The notes under the pieces: model-generated
What the model saw: the letters and a program-made list of their open reading frames with translations, nothing else
What the model was told of the DNA's origin: nothing
Databases searched by the model: none
In this document: positions 1-8,216 of the stretch, in pieces
How positions within the stretch are numbered: position 1 is the first letter of the stretch
Layout: every line of letters starts with the position of its first letter
Made by a program: the position numbers and the translations under genes
Origin: Rhizosaccharibacter radicis
GTDB lineage: Bacteria; Pseudomonadota; Alphaproteobacteria; Acetobacterales; Acetobacteraceae
Length of the DNA: 64,000 nt
Direction: 5' to 3'
Assembly: GCA_024508355.1 (NCBI GenBank)
Contig: JAMZEJ010000004.1
Coordinates: 248,001 to 312,000, forward strand

Positions 1-1217
1 GCGTGCATCACCGTGCCGTCGGTCTGGCCTCGTTCGGGAGGAAAATCCTCGACCTGCCACGGATGATCGAGCAGACGGCGGATCGCCCTCGTGCGCGCCC
101 AGAACATGCCGCCAGCCGGATAATCGATGGCCCCGCCGCCAGGATCGGCGATGCCGAGGCGGCGCGCCCATTCGGCGCCGGCGGCGCGGCTCGACAGCCA
201 GTGGAAGCTCCAGTGCCTTAGACCCTCGCCGGGCGACGGCATCAGCACGCCGAGGCGGTCGTCGCGCACGAAGCGCTCGATCAATCCGTTCACCGCCGTG
301 CGGCAGGGCAGCAGGGTGCGCCACAGGATGTCGCGCCATTCCGCCTGCTCGACGCCGCTATGCATCGATTTCTTGGTGTGCAGATGCAGCAGGATCTCGT
401 GATCGAGGATCGGCTGTGCGAAGCGCAGCAGCATCGGGCCGAAATTGCGGCCACGGTTCGGACCGACATGCACCAGCAGCAGCGCGTCGAACGCCGCCCG
501 GGATGCCACGTCGCGGATGAACGCCGCCTTCTCCTCGGTGTCGGTGGAAACGAACAACGTGAAGCGGTACGGGATCGCCGCCAGCAGCCGCAGCGCTTCC
601 GGCACCAGGTCGACATGGAACGCGTGCAGCATCACCGCCAGCGAGGGCTGCCGCGACAGGGTGGGCAGCAGCAGGGTCGGCTCCGATCGCCGCCCCAGCC
701 CGTCCGCGCCCGTGGGCGGCCGGCCGATCGCGACGCCCGGGATCGCCCGTGCCTCGTGCTGCCCGTGCAGCAGGTAATGTTCCAGCGGGTCGTCGAGCCC
801 GGCCTCCACGTACCACAGGGCGCGGAGATAGGTGGGCGTGTCGAACAACGGCCCCGGCGAGGCATGGGCGGCGATGCCGTACGCCAGGTAATGATCGAGC
901 GGCGACAGATCGCTGGCCGCGGCGGCCGGGTGATGGCGCCGGTACCAGTCGCCGTCGAACAGGCCGGAGCGCAGCAGGCGCTCCCGCTTCTCCCGCACCG
1001 CGTCCCGCCGCGCCGCCCCGTCGGCCCTCGCCGCCAGCAGCGACGTCCCGTCCAGCAGCTCGGCCGCCGCCGGCGGACCGTGATCCGACGAGGAGGCACC
1101 ATCCACCTGGCGAGCGGGCTGGTCGTTCCGGGTGCTGGACGCCGGAGCCTCCCCGGCCGCCGGAGGATCGTCGGTCGGCACCCCGGATCGGTCGGGATCG
1201 AGCGGACGGCCGTTCAC
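1..1217 (-). CDS. RgpF-type glycosyltransferase (rhamnan synthesis protein F family), 3' end cut by window edge
   Basis: About 405 codons are visible, starting at a GTG whose last bases form the TGA stop of fdhD (GTGA overlap), so translation is probably coupled. The N-terminal part has two copies of a short D-W/Y...HYL-x-x-G element (HYLAYG, then HYLLHG) common in alphaproteobacterial polysaccharide glycosyltransferases. The following region, with GPNRGRNFGPML and LHTKKS, matches the RgpF family (PF05045), which builds rhamnose- or other sugar-rich cell-surface polymers. No signal peptide is seen, so it should act in the cytoplasm or at the inner membrane. The C-terminus lies beyond the left edge. 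The family call is by motif recognition; substrate and polymer are unknown. Confidence 0.75.
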   Translation of the reverse strand, partial: MNGRPLDPDRSGVPTDDPPAAGEAPASSTRNDQPARQVDGASSSDHGPPAAAELLDGTSLLAARADGAARRDAVREKRERLLRSGLFDGDWYRRHHPAAAASDLSPLDHYLAYGIAAHASPGPLFDTPTYLRALWYVEAGLDDPLEHYLLHGQHEARAIPGVAIGRPPTGADGLGRRSEPTLLLPTLSRQPSLAVMLHAFHVDLVPEALRLLAAIPYRFTLFVSTDTEEKAAFIRDVASRAAFDALLLVHVGPNRGRNFGPMLLRFAQPILDHEILLHLHTKKSMHSGVEQAEWRDILWRTLLPCRTAVNGLIERFVRDDRLGVLMPSPGEGLRHWSFHWLSSRAAGAEWARRLGIADPGGGAIDYPAGGMFWARTRAIRRLLDHPWQVEDFPPERGQTDGTVMH

Positions 1218-2119
1218 GCGGACGGCCCGGATGGCACGGGGACCGGCGCCTGCAACCCGTTGCTCGCGGGGCGGCGGGAGCGATCCGCGCCCGCGACCCT
1301 TTGCGGCCCGGCATGCAGCTCGAAGCCGTCGGGGCGCGCCACCGCCACCACGGTCAGACCCGCCTGCTCCGCCGTTTGCAGAGCGAGGCTGGTGGGAGCC
1401 GAGATCGCCGTCAGAAATGGAACGCCCATCCGGGCGGCCTTCTGCACCAGCTCCACGGACACCCGGCTGCTCATCACCAGCATGCCGGCCGCCGGATCGC
1501 GACCGTCACGGGCCAGCCAGCCGGCCAGCTTGTCGAGCGCATTGTGCCGGCCGACATCCTCCCGCACCGCCACCATGCCCTCTTCCGCAGTCCAGAAGCC
1601 GGCACCATGCACGCCGCGGGTGCGGGCATTGAGGGTCTGCGCGGGGCGAAGCGCGTCGACGGCCGCCTGCACCTGATCGGGACTGAACACGCGCCCGACC
1701 GGCAGGGCGCGTGGCGGCTGGAGGGCAGCGTCCAGGCTGTCCAGGCCGCATAGGCCGCATCCGGTAGGGCCGGCGATATGCCGGCGACGCGCATCGAGCG
1801 CTTCCATGCGGTCGGCGGCAATCCAGCAGCGCAGCTCGATCCCCCGCAGGGCGCCTTCCGCGTCCCGCACCGGCACCTGCTCGAGCTCTTCCAGCTCGCC
1901 GGGATGGTCGAGCAGCCCCTCGTTGAGGCTGAAGCCGAGCGCGAAGTCGGCGAGATCGGCGGGGGTGGCCATCATCACGGCATGCGAGGTCCGGTTGAAG
2001 GAAAGCGCCACCGGCAGCTCTTCCGGCAGATCGCGCGAGCCCGCGAAGAAGCCGTCCGTCCGCCAGGCGAGACGCTCGCGGCCGATCCAGCCTGCCCGAT
2101 CAAGCGCCGCATCCGGCAT
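1214..2119 (-). CDS. fdhD: Formate dehydrogenase accessory sulfurtransferase FdhD
   Basis: The 301-residue protein has the FdhD hallmarks: a GCGLCG motif near residue 120 carrying the two cysteines that relay sulfur from a cysteine desulfurase, and the conserved VGRHNALDK segment near residue 190. FdhD sulfurates the molybdenum (bis-MGD) cofactor before it enters formate dehydrogenase and related enzymes, in the cytoplasm. Length is slightly above the usual 260-280, with an N-terminal extension of about 20 residues. No formate dehydrogenase subunit or mob gene is adjacent here. The downstream glycosyltransferase starts inside its stop codon, an unexpected operon partner. Confidence 0.93.
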   Translation of the reverse strand: MPDAALDRAGWIGRERLAWRTDGFFAGSRDLPEELPVALSFNRTSHAVMMATPADLADFALGFSLNEGLLDHPGELEELEQVPVRDAEGALRGIELRCWIAADRMEALDARRRHIAGPTGCGLCGLDSLDAALQPPRALPVGRVFSPDQVQAAVDALRPAQTLNARTRGVHGAGFWTAEEGMVAVREDVGRHNALDKLAGWLARDGRDPAAGMLVMSSRVSVELVQKAARMGVPFLTAISAPTSLALQTAEQAGLTVVAVARPDGFELHAGPQRVAGADRSRRPASNGLQAPVPVPSGPSA

Positions 2120-2487
2120 GCCATCCTCCGTCCCCGTCCGAACGTCACTCCGGACGTCCGCCGCGATGTCGCCGCCCGCGATGCGGCAGCCGATCCTCCC
2201 GCCCCATACAGCTCGGCCGCTGGAACCGGAACCGTATCATGGATGGATGGTGACGGGTGGGCCGGGCTCCGAGCGACGGTCGGCCGAAGCCCATGAGGTT
2301 CGGTGAGCCGGTCCACCGGCACGAGGCGAGGACCGGCAGCCCGGCAGTCTCGTGTCGGGACGGTCGGTGGAGGCACCCGACGACCGGCCAGAACCCGCTG
2401 CCAGCCTGACCATGGCGTCATTTAGAGCAAATGCGGGTGGCAAGAAGATTTGCAGAAGTTCGTCTGCCGCCTCCGGCCCGGTGCGGG
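2120..2487. other. Non-coding gap with two small overlapping inverted repeats
   Basis: This 368-base gap lies upstream of fdhD and downstream of the peroxidase gene. I see no convincing reading frame. Near the peroxidase stop are two small inverted repeats sharing bases: CATTT/AAATG at 2419-2433 and GCAAAT/ATTTGC at 2427-2453. They could form alternative hairpins in the peroxidase mRNA 3' end, but no T-run follows, so a classical terminator is not established. The fdhD promoter must lie in the rest of the gap; no clear hexamers were recognised. Confidence 0.5.
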
Positions 2488-3849
2488 TCAGCGATCGGTC
2501 AGCGTGCCGAGGAAGGTCACGATGGCGTCGCGCTCATGCCCGTCGAGCGCGGCCTTGTCACCCGGCCTCCCGCCGAAGGGAGCGTCGGTCCGATCCAGGT
2601 TCTTCACGTCGTCGGGCGGCAGATCGTCATAGGCACGCACCCCGCCGTCGGCACCGCGAGGATAGAAGCGCCCGGGCTCGATGTCGCGCAGCACGTAGAA
2701 ATCGACCACCTGCCTCAGGGTATGGAACACGCCGTTGTGGAAGAACACGTGCCGGGTGGCGCTGTTGCGCAGCGAGGGGGTCGCGAACATCCCGCAATAG
2801 GGCGCCAGGGTCTGGCGACCGTCCGGAACCCGGTCGCATACACCGAGATCGTAATAGGCGGGGTCGCGGTTGGCCAGCAGCTCGCGATTGCGGGGAGCGC
2901 CCAGCGCCTCGTACTGGTGGTCGGTGAACACCGGCGGCAGGCCTTCCTTGCTCGCGGTGTCCACGTGGCAGGCGGCGCAGTTCCCCTTGGCCGGGTCGTT
3001 GAACAAGAGGTAGCCCTCGCGCTCCAGCGGCGTGAAGCGCGCTTTTCCCTGAAACCACGCATCGAACTTGCTGGAATAGGGGTGGAAGTCGCGATTCTCG
3101 ATCTGGAACCGTGCCAGCGCGAACTGCGCCTCGCTCAGCAGCTGCTGCGGATCGCTCGACCCGCCCGGCCCCAGAAGCAGCTGCAGTTGCGCGGTGTAGG
3201 GAGCATGCTGGATCCGGCGCAGCACGGTCGCGGGGGTCGCGGCCATCTCCGCATGGTCGTAGAGCGGCCCGAGCACCTGCTGCTGCAGGCTGTCCGCGCG
3301 GCCATCCCAGAACAACCCGCCTTGAGGCACCAGGTTGGTGGCGGACGCCGCGTTGTTGATGGCGCTCTTGGGCGCGTGGGCGGCATCGCCCGGCGGCGGC
3401 GGGACGATGGCGGGCGGCGGTGCGTCGTCGGCCGACAGGTCAGGGCCGATGCTGAAGCCCGGTATGCGGTCGAGATAGGTCAGGCTCGGAATCGCGCGGC
3501 GGCCCTGCTGGTCTAGCCGGTCGCCGCCCAGAAACACCGCCCGATCGGCGCTCGGACCGTAATGATGCGCGGGATCGTGGCAGGACGCGCAGGCCAGCCT
3601 GCCGTTGCCGGACAGCTGCTTGTCGAAGAACATCGACCGGCCGATCTGCGCCATCGCCGACAGGGGCTGTTCGCGCGGCAGCAGCAGCGGACGGGGGCAC
3701 GGATTGGCGCCGTCCGGCGAAGGCCGGCAGCGCGCGATCCCCTGCCCCAGCGCGACACCTGCGGGGGCGATGAGGAAGCCGGCGAGCACCACGAAAAGGG
3801 CTCGCCGGCGACGAGACGAGGATCGGGCGTGGGACGAGAGCGGCTTCAT
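2488..3849 (-). CDS. Secreted di-haem cytochrome c peroxidase family protein
   Basis: The protein has 453 residues from the ATG at 3849. An arginine-rich n-region and hydrophobic core (residues about 11-36) form a Sec signal peptide. Two CxxCH haem c sites are visible, CASCH at 87-91 and CAACH at 291-295, one per cytochrome domain as in the CcpA/MauG superfamily (PF03150 plus a second cytochrome c domain). These periplasmic proteins reduce peroxide or oxidise partner proteins using electrons from small cytochromes. The C-terminal part (SLRNSATRHVFFHNG) matches the family. Length exceeds the typical 320-350 residues because of a Pro-rich insertion around 140-160. The phospholipase-like gene lies 107 bases upstream on the same strand. 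Peroxidase versus MauG/MbnH-type oxidase activity cannot be decided here. Confidence 0.85.
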   Translation of the reverse strand: MKPLSSHARSSSRRRRALFVVLAGFLIAPAGVALGQGIARCRPSPDGANPCPRPLLLPREQPLSAMAQIGRSMFFDKQLSGNGRLACASCHDPAHHYGPSADRAVFLGGDRLDQQGRRAIPSLTYLDRIPGFSIGPDLSADDAPPPAIVPPPPGDAAHAPKSAINNAASATNLVPQGGLFWDGRADSLQQQVLGPLYDHAEMAATPATVLRRIQHAPYTAQLQLLLGPGGSSDPQQLLSEAQFALARFQIENRDFHPYSSKFDAWFQGKARFTPLEREGYLLFNDPAKGNCAACHVDTASKEGLPPVFTDHQYEALGAPRNRELLANRDPAYYDLGVCDRVPDGRQTLAPYCGMFATPSLRNSATRHVFFHNGVFHTLRQVVDFYVLRDIEPGRFYPRGADGGVRAYDDLPPDDVKNLDRTDAPFGGRPGDKAALDGHERDAIVTFLGTLTDR

Positions 3850-3937
3850 CGATGGATGAAGGCTCTGCGCGCCCGTCCGCCCGACGACGTCGCGAACGTC
3901 GCCGGACAAATGGTAGGCATGGATCGAGATCGCCCCG

Positions 3938-3955
3938 GCACCTCGGCCCCGGTGC
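3938..3955 (-). terminator. Possible hairpin after the phospholipase-like gene
   Basis: A perfect 5-bp inverted repeat (GCACC/GGTGC, 8-base loop) begins two bases beyond the stop codon of the phospholipase-like gene. It is GC-rich but has no following T-run, so it may only be a 3' mRNA stabiliser. Confidence 0.3.
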
Positions 3956-3956
3956 T

Positions 3957-5693
3957 TCAGCCCCCGAGCAGCGGCCCGACGGGGCGGCCCCAGTTCGCCT
4001 GGATGGCGGTGCCGGTGGACGGGTCGAGCAGCAGCGGCAGCAGGCGCGGCAGCCCGTGGAAGTCGAACATCTCCTCGATGCTGCCGGCGTCCGCGTCGAA
4101 GGAGCCGCCGCCGATCCGCTCGCCGTCGAGCCAGTTGTCCTCGATGAAGCGGACGATGGAAGCCTGGCTCGTCTGGTGATGGGCGACGAAGTTCTGGCGC
4201 GCCCACGGGGAGATGACGATCAGCGGAACGCGAGTGCCGGGACCGCAGCGACCGTTGACCGGCTTGCCGCCGACGCCGCGCGGCTGGGTGAGCGAGGCGT
4301 CGCCGCACTGGCCGTTGCCGCTGAGCTGATCGGCGGACGAGTCGAACGACGCGCGCGTCGGCGCGGCATAGCGGTGATCGTACCAGCCGTCGGAGTCGTC
4401 ATACGCGATCACCACCGCGGTGTTGATCCATTCCGGCCGCTTCTGGAGATAGTTCACCAGTTTGACGATGCCTTCCTGCTCGTCGAGCGGGTTGGAATAG
4501 CCGGCATGACCGTCCTGCAGCGCGGGCATCTTGATGAACGACACGGCCGGGAAGTTGTTCGCGTTCACCGCGGCGTAGAAGTCGTTCAGGTCGTACTCGT
4601 GATTGGCGGGCTCAGGGGTGCGGGACCCCGGAACGGTGCTGTGCCCGACCGAAAATACCGACGCCGGACGCGCGTGATCCGGATTGGACGTGCTCTTGTA
4701 GTACTGGAACCAGTTATGGTGCGGGATGTAGTCGGCGACGCTCTGGCCCGACACCTGCGAGTAGGTCTGGCGGGCGCAGCCCGTCGAGCCGTCGGCGTTG
4801 GTGGCGCCGAGGTCGAAGCCCCCCATGAACCCGCCCCAGGTGACGCCGTGTTCGTTCAGCAGGTCGCCGATATTGCGGCCCGTCATGCCGGCCTGGTCGG
4901 TGGTCGACGAGCATTTGTCGTAGGACGGATCGATGTCGTTCACCATGGTGAAGCCGCCCTGGCCGTCATTGATGTAGGACGACGATTTCTGCTTGGTGGA
5001 GGGCGGCTTGGTGGTGAAGCGGATGGACATGCCGTTGGTCTGCCCCGACACGACTTCCAGCGCCCCCGGCGTCGACGGTCCGTAGGTGTCGGTGTAGCTG
5101 TTGTCGCTCATGGCGAAATGCTGCGCGTAGTTCCACAGCGCCGTAACCGTGTTGCCGTCGTAATAGCCCAGCACCAGACCCTTGGTGCCGAACGTGCCGG
5201 AACCGCTTGTGCCGCTGGCGCCGGTGTAGAGCGGGAACAGGTCGGCCTTGCCGGAATCGTAGGCCATCTGCTCGGCGGTGTAGGCGTGGTTCTGATCGGC
5301 GGTCACCGCCTGGGAACGATCCAGCCGGAAGGGAAGTGCCGCGCCCGCCCCGTTGGCCGGGTTGGTGTTAGGGTTCTGCCGCAGCAGGTCGGCGGTGCGG
5401 AGATTGTTCACGTAGGGCGTCAGCAGGGTCCCGCGGAAGCCGGGCTCTCCCGCCGGGTTCGCCGCCTCGGGGTATGTGCCGAAATAATGGTCGAAGGAGA
5501 CGTTCTCCTGGAAGATCACCACCACATGCTTGATCGGCGTGCGCGTGGGCGCCCCTCCCGGGAAGAAGGGCGAGCCGAGGATGCCCAGCGGCGACGATGA
5601 GGGCGCGGCGAGGCTGCGATCCAACGCACCGGGCGCCACCAGGGAAAGGGACAGAAAGGTCGAGACGAGCAGACCGGCTTTTCCGAACGACAC
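3957..5693 (-). CDS. Secreted phosphoesterase (phospholipase C / AcpA-type acid phosphatase family)
   Basis: The 578-residue protein starts at GTG 5693, chosen because AGGAAAGG lies 7 bases upstream and a Sec signal peptide follows directly (residues about 1-30). The fold is the alkaline-phosphatase-like phosphoesterase family PF04185: HVVVIFQENVSFDHYFGTYP at about 56-75 is the metal-binding N-terminal motif, and AYDDSDGWYDH at about 430-440 the C-terminal metal-binding motif. Members are periplasmic or secreted phospholipases C or broad acid phosphatases such as Francisella AcpA. The exact substrate is not readable. It is followed on the same strand by the di-haem peroxidase; a 0.7-kb non-coding stretch precedes it. 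Confidence 0.85.
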   Translation of the reverse strand: MSFGKAGLLVSTFLSLSLVAPGALDRSLAAPSSSPLGILGSPFFPGGAPTRTPIKHVVVIFQENVSFDHYFGTYPEAANPAGEPGFRGTLLTPYVNNLRTADLLRQNPNTNPANGAGAALPFRLDRSQAVTADQNHAYTAEQMAYDSGKADLFPLYTGASGTSGSGTFGTKGLVLGYYDGNTVTALWNYAQHFAMSDNSYTDTYGPSTPGALEVVSGQTNGMSIRFTTKPPSTKQKSSSYINDGQGGFTMVNDIDPSYDKCSSTTDQAGMTGRNIGDLLNEHGVTWGGFMGGFDLGATNADGSTGCARQTYSQVSGQSVADYIPHHNWFQYYKSTSNPDHARPASVFSVGHSTVPGSRTPEPANHEYDLNDFYAAVNANNFPAVSFIKMPALQDGHAGYSNPLDEQEGIVKLVNYLQKRPEWINTAVVIAYDDSDGWYDHRYAAPTRASFDSSADQLSGNGQCGDASLTQPRGVGGKPVNGRCGPGTRVPLIVISPWARQNFVAHHQTSQASIVRFIEDNWLDGERIGGGSFDADAGSIEEMFDFHGLPRLLPLLLDPSTGTAIQANWGRPVGPLLGG

Positions 5694-6392
5694 GATGGAG
5701 CCTTTCCTGGCGCCCGTCCCCCCGGCGGTGCGGCGGCGACGGCGTGCGATGATCGACGGACGGGATGGCGCCCGCGACGGGTTGGTCGAAGATGGCCGGA
5801 CCGCGGGACCAGCGATTCCGGCGGGCGGATCGCCCTGCGGCACCGCGTATAACCGCGCCGAACAGTTTGAAATGTGATGCCTCGATGAAAGAATTGCGTC
5901 GATCGGGAACTCGTCTCCCGGTCCGGCGCCGAGGCGGACGCACCGCCGTGCCAGCCAACGGCTGACAGCGCGCGATCGTGCGCAGGCGCGGCGTTGGGTA
6001 TCCATCCATCGAAAGAAGGATGCCTCAGCTCGAACCATCGTCCTCAAGGTGAGAGCCGCGCCCGGCGGCCGGGCGATCGCCGGATATCGCCGTTCGGAGC
6101 CACGAGCGAGTATGACCGCGGCCCACACTCAGCCGTCGTTGGACCCGCCGGCGATATCCCTCATCGGGAGTGGCTGCCGGGGATCAAGCATCGGCCGGCG
6201 CTGGCGAAACCTCGAAACGGCCGGGGCTTACGGTGGCGATGTGCCGGCGCGCGATGCCGGGCCCTCCCTCGGCCGGCATCATCCGCATCGGCGACCGCGG
6301 CCGCCATCAAGCGGAAGTCGAGCTCCAGCGCCCTTCGATCACCGCCCGACGGGTGGTGCCGGCCTCTGGGCAGGAAGAGCTGGAAGCTCGGG
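5694..6392. other. Long non-coding region between glmS and the phosphoesterase gene, with an 11-bp inverted repeat
   Basis: Roughly 700 bases without a believable gene: possible frames on both strands give Arg/Pro-rich translations typical of GC-rich non-coding DNA. It contains a perfect 11-bp inverted repeat, GGATATCGCCG at 6082-6092 and CGGCGATATCC at 6149-6159. A locally AT-richer patch near 5860-5900 could hold the phosphoesterase promoter. No tRNA or known riboswitch was recognised. Confidence 0.5.
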
Positions 6393-8216
6393 CTATTCCA
6401 CCGTCACCGACTTGGCGAGGTTACGCGGCTGGTCGACGTCGGTGCCTTTAAGCAGCGCCACCTCGTAGGCCAGCATCTGCACCGCGATGCTGTGCAGGAT
6501 CGGCGCGGTGAACTCGTGCGCGTCGGGCAGCACCACCATCTTCTCGGCGATGCGCGCCATGCGTGCGGCGCCCGAGTTGTCGGTGAAGCACATCAGCCGG
6601 CCGCCACGCGCCCGGGCTTCCTGGAGATTGGACGCCGTCTTCTCGAACAGCCGCCCGTTGGGGGCCAGCGCCACCACCGGCACCGTGCGGTCGATCAGTG
6701 CGATCGGACCGTGCTTCATCTCGCCGGCGGCATAGGCCTCCGCGTGGATGTATGAGATTTCCTTGAGCTTCAGCGCGCCTTCCAGCGCCACCGGGAACTG
6801 CGCGCCGCGGCCGAGATACAGCACGTCACGCGCATCGGCCACGACCTCGGCCACCTCGCGGATCGCGTCGCCCAGACCGAACAACTCCGCCGCCCGGCCG
6901 GGCAGATCCAGCAGCGCCTGCACCAGCTCCTCTTCCCGTGCATCCGTGAGGGTGCCGCGGGCGCGGGCGGCACCGATGGCGACGCAGGCCAGCACGGAAA
7001 GCTGGGCCGTGAAGGCCTTGGTGCTGGCGACGCAGATCTCGGGACCCGCCACCGTGTCGAGCACCACGTCGCTTTCCCGCGCCATGGTGCTTTCCGGCAC
7101 GTTCAGCACCGACATCACGTGCTGACCGCCCTCGCGCAGAGAACGGAGCGCCGCAAGCGTGTCGGCCGTCTCGCCCGACTGGCTGATCAGCAGCGCGAGG
7201 CCGCCCGGGGTCAAGGGCGGTTCGCGGTAGCGCAGTTCGCTCGCGACGTCCGCATCGACCGGAAGCCGCGCCTCGCCTTCCAGCCAGTAGCGCCCGATCA
7301 TCCCGGCATAGAACGCCGATCCGCAAGCGGTCATGGTCACCCGCGGCACCGCGGCGAGATCGAAAGGCAGGTCCGGCAGAACGACGCGTCGCGTGGCGGG
7401 ATCGATCATGCGGCGGAGCGTGTTGCCGATCACCAGCGGATGCTCGTGCAGCTCCTTCTCCATGTAGTGCCGGTAGCCGTCCTTGCCGATGGAGCCAGCG
7501 ATCTGCGCGGTCTGCCTGATCTCGCGCTCCACCGGCTCGCCCGACATGTCGAACAGCTCCGCGCCCTCGCGCGACAACACAGCCCAGTCACCGTCGCGCA
7601 GATAGGCGATGCGGCGCGTGAGCGGCGACAACGCCAGGCTGTCGGACCCGAGAAACATCTCGCTCTCGCCGAAACCGACCGCCAGGGGCGCGCCGTGCTG
7701 GGCGCCGATCATCAGCTCCTTGTGGCCGGCGAAGATGATCGCCAGCGCGTAGGCGCCCTGCAGGCGGCGGAAGCACGCGAAGGCCGCGTCGCGCGGGGAC
7801 ATGCCGCGCTTGAGAAACAGATCCACCATCTGCGCCACCGTTTCGGTGTCTGTCTCGGTGGAAAACGTTTGTCCCTCGCCTTCGAGCTCGGCGCGCAGCT
7901 CGGCATGGTTCTCGATGATGCCGTTATGCACGACCGATACCCGCTCCGTGCCATGCGGGTGCGCGTTGCCCTCGGTGGGCGCGCCATGGGTCGCCCAGCG
8001 CGTGTGGCCGATGCCGGTGATGCCCGGCAGCGCGCGCGCCTCCAGCACGGTCGCGAGGTTGTCGAGCTTTCCTTCGGCGCGCCGGCGCTCGATATGGCCG
8101 TTCACCAGCGTGGCGATGCCGGCCGAATCATAGCCGCGATATTCGAGGCGACGCAGCGCGTCCAGAAGAACCGGAGCCGCGTCCCGCCCGCCCACGATGC
8201 CGACGATGCCGCACAT
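6393..8216 (-). CDS. glmS: Glucosamine-6-phosphate synthase (glutamine-hydrolysing)
   Basis: The 607 residues match the family length (E. coli 609). MCGIVGIVGG exposes Cys2, the glutaminase nucleophile, after Met removal; RRLEYRGYDSAG and the N-terminal Ntn-hydrolase region follow. Two SIS domains with SQSGETADT and STKAFTAQ form the isomerase half, and the end ...NLAKSVTVE is the typical C-terminus. It makes glucosamine-6-P from fructose-6-P and glutamine, the entry to UDP-GlcNAc for peptidoglycan and LPS. The ATG overlaps the glmU stop by one base, so the two are one operon and probably translationally coupled. There is no glmS ribozyme upstream, because glmU abuts it. Confidence 0.98.
   Translation of the reverse strand: MCGIVGIVGGRDAAPVLLDALRRLEYRGYDSAGIATLVNGHIERRRAEGKLDNLATVLEARALPGITGIGHTRWATHGAPTEGNAHPHGTERVSVVHNGIIENHAELRAELEGEGQTFSTETDTETVAQMVDLFLKRGMSPRDAAFACFRRLQGAYALAIIFAGHKELMIGAQHGAPLAVGFGESEMFLGSDSLALSPLTRRIAYLRDGDWAVLSREGAELFDMSGEPVEREIRQTAQIAGSIGKDGYRHYMEKELHEHPLVIGNTLRRMIDPATRRVVLPDLPFDLAAVPRVTMTACGSAFYAGMIGRYWLEGEARLPVDADVASELRYREPPLTPGGLALLISQSGETADTLAALRSLREGGQHVMSVLNVPESTMARESDVVLDTVAGPEICVASTKAFTAQLSVLACVAIGAARARGTLTDAREEELVQALLDLPGRAAELFGLGDAIREVAEVVADARDVLYLGRGAQFPVALEGALKLKEISYIHAEAYAAGEMKHGPIALIDRTVPVVALAPNGRLFEKTASNLQEARARGGRLMCFTDNSGAARMARIAEKMVVLPDAHEFTAPILHSIAVQMLAYEVALLKGTDVDQPRNLAKSVTVE

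Noticed and set aside
3850-4308. N-terminal extension of the peroxidase frame
   Set aside because: It runs antisense-like through the phosphoesterase gene; the Sec signal peptide starts at 3849.
5860-5900. AT-richer patch as a possible PhoB box for the phosphoesterase
   Set aside because: No pair of 7-base direct repeats close to the known PhoB consensus could be recognised.
6049-6468. Plus-strand frame ending in GYSTVTDLARLRG
   Set aside because: The end is the antisense of the conserved glmS C-terminus, a well-known spurious annotation; the rest is non-coding-like.
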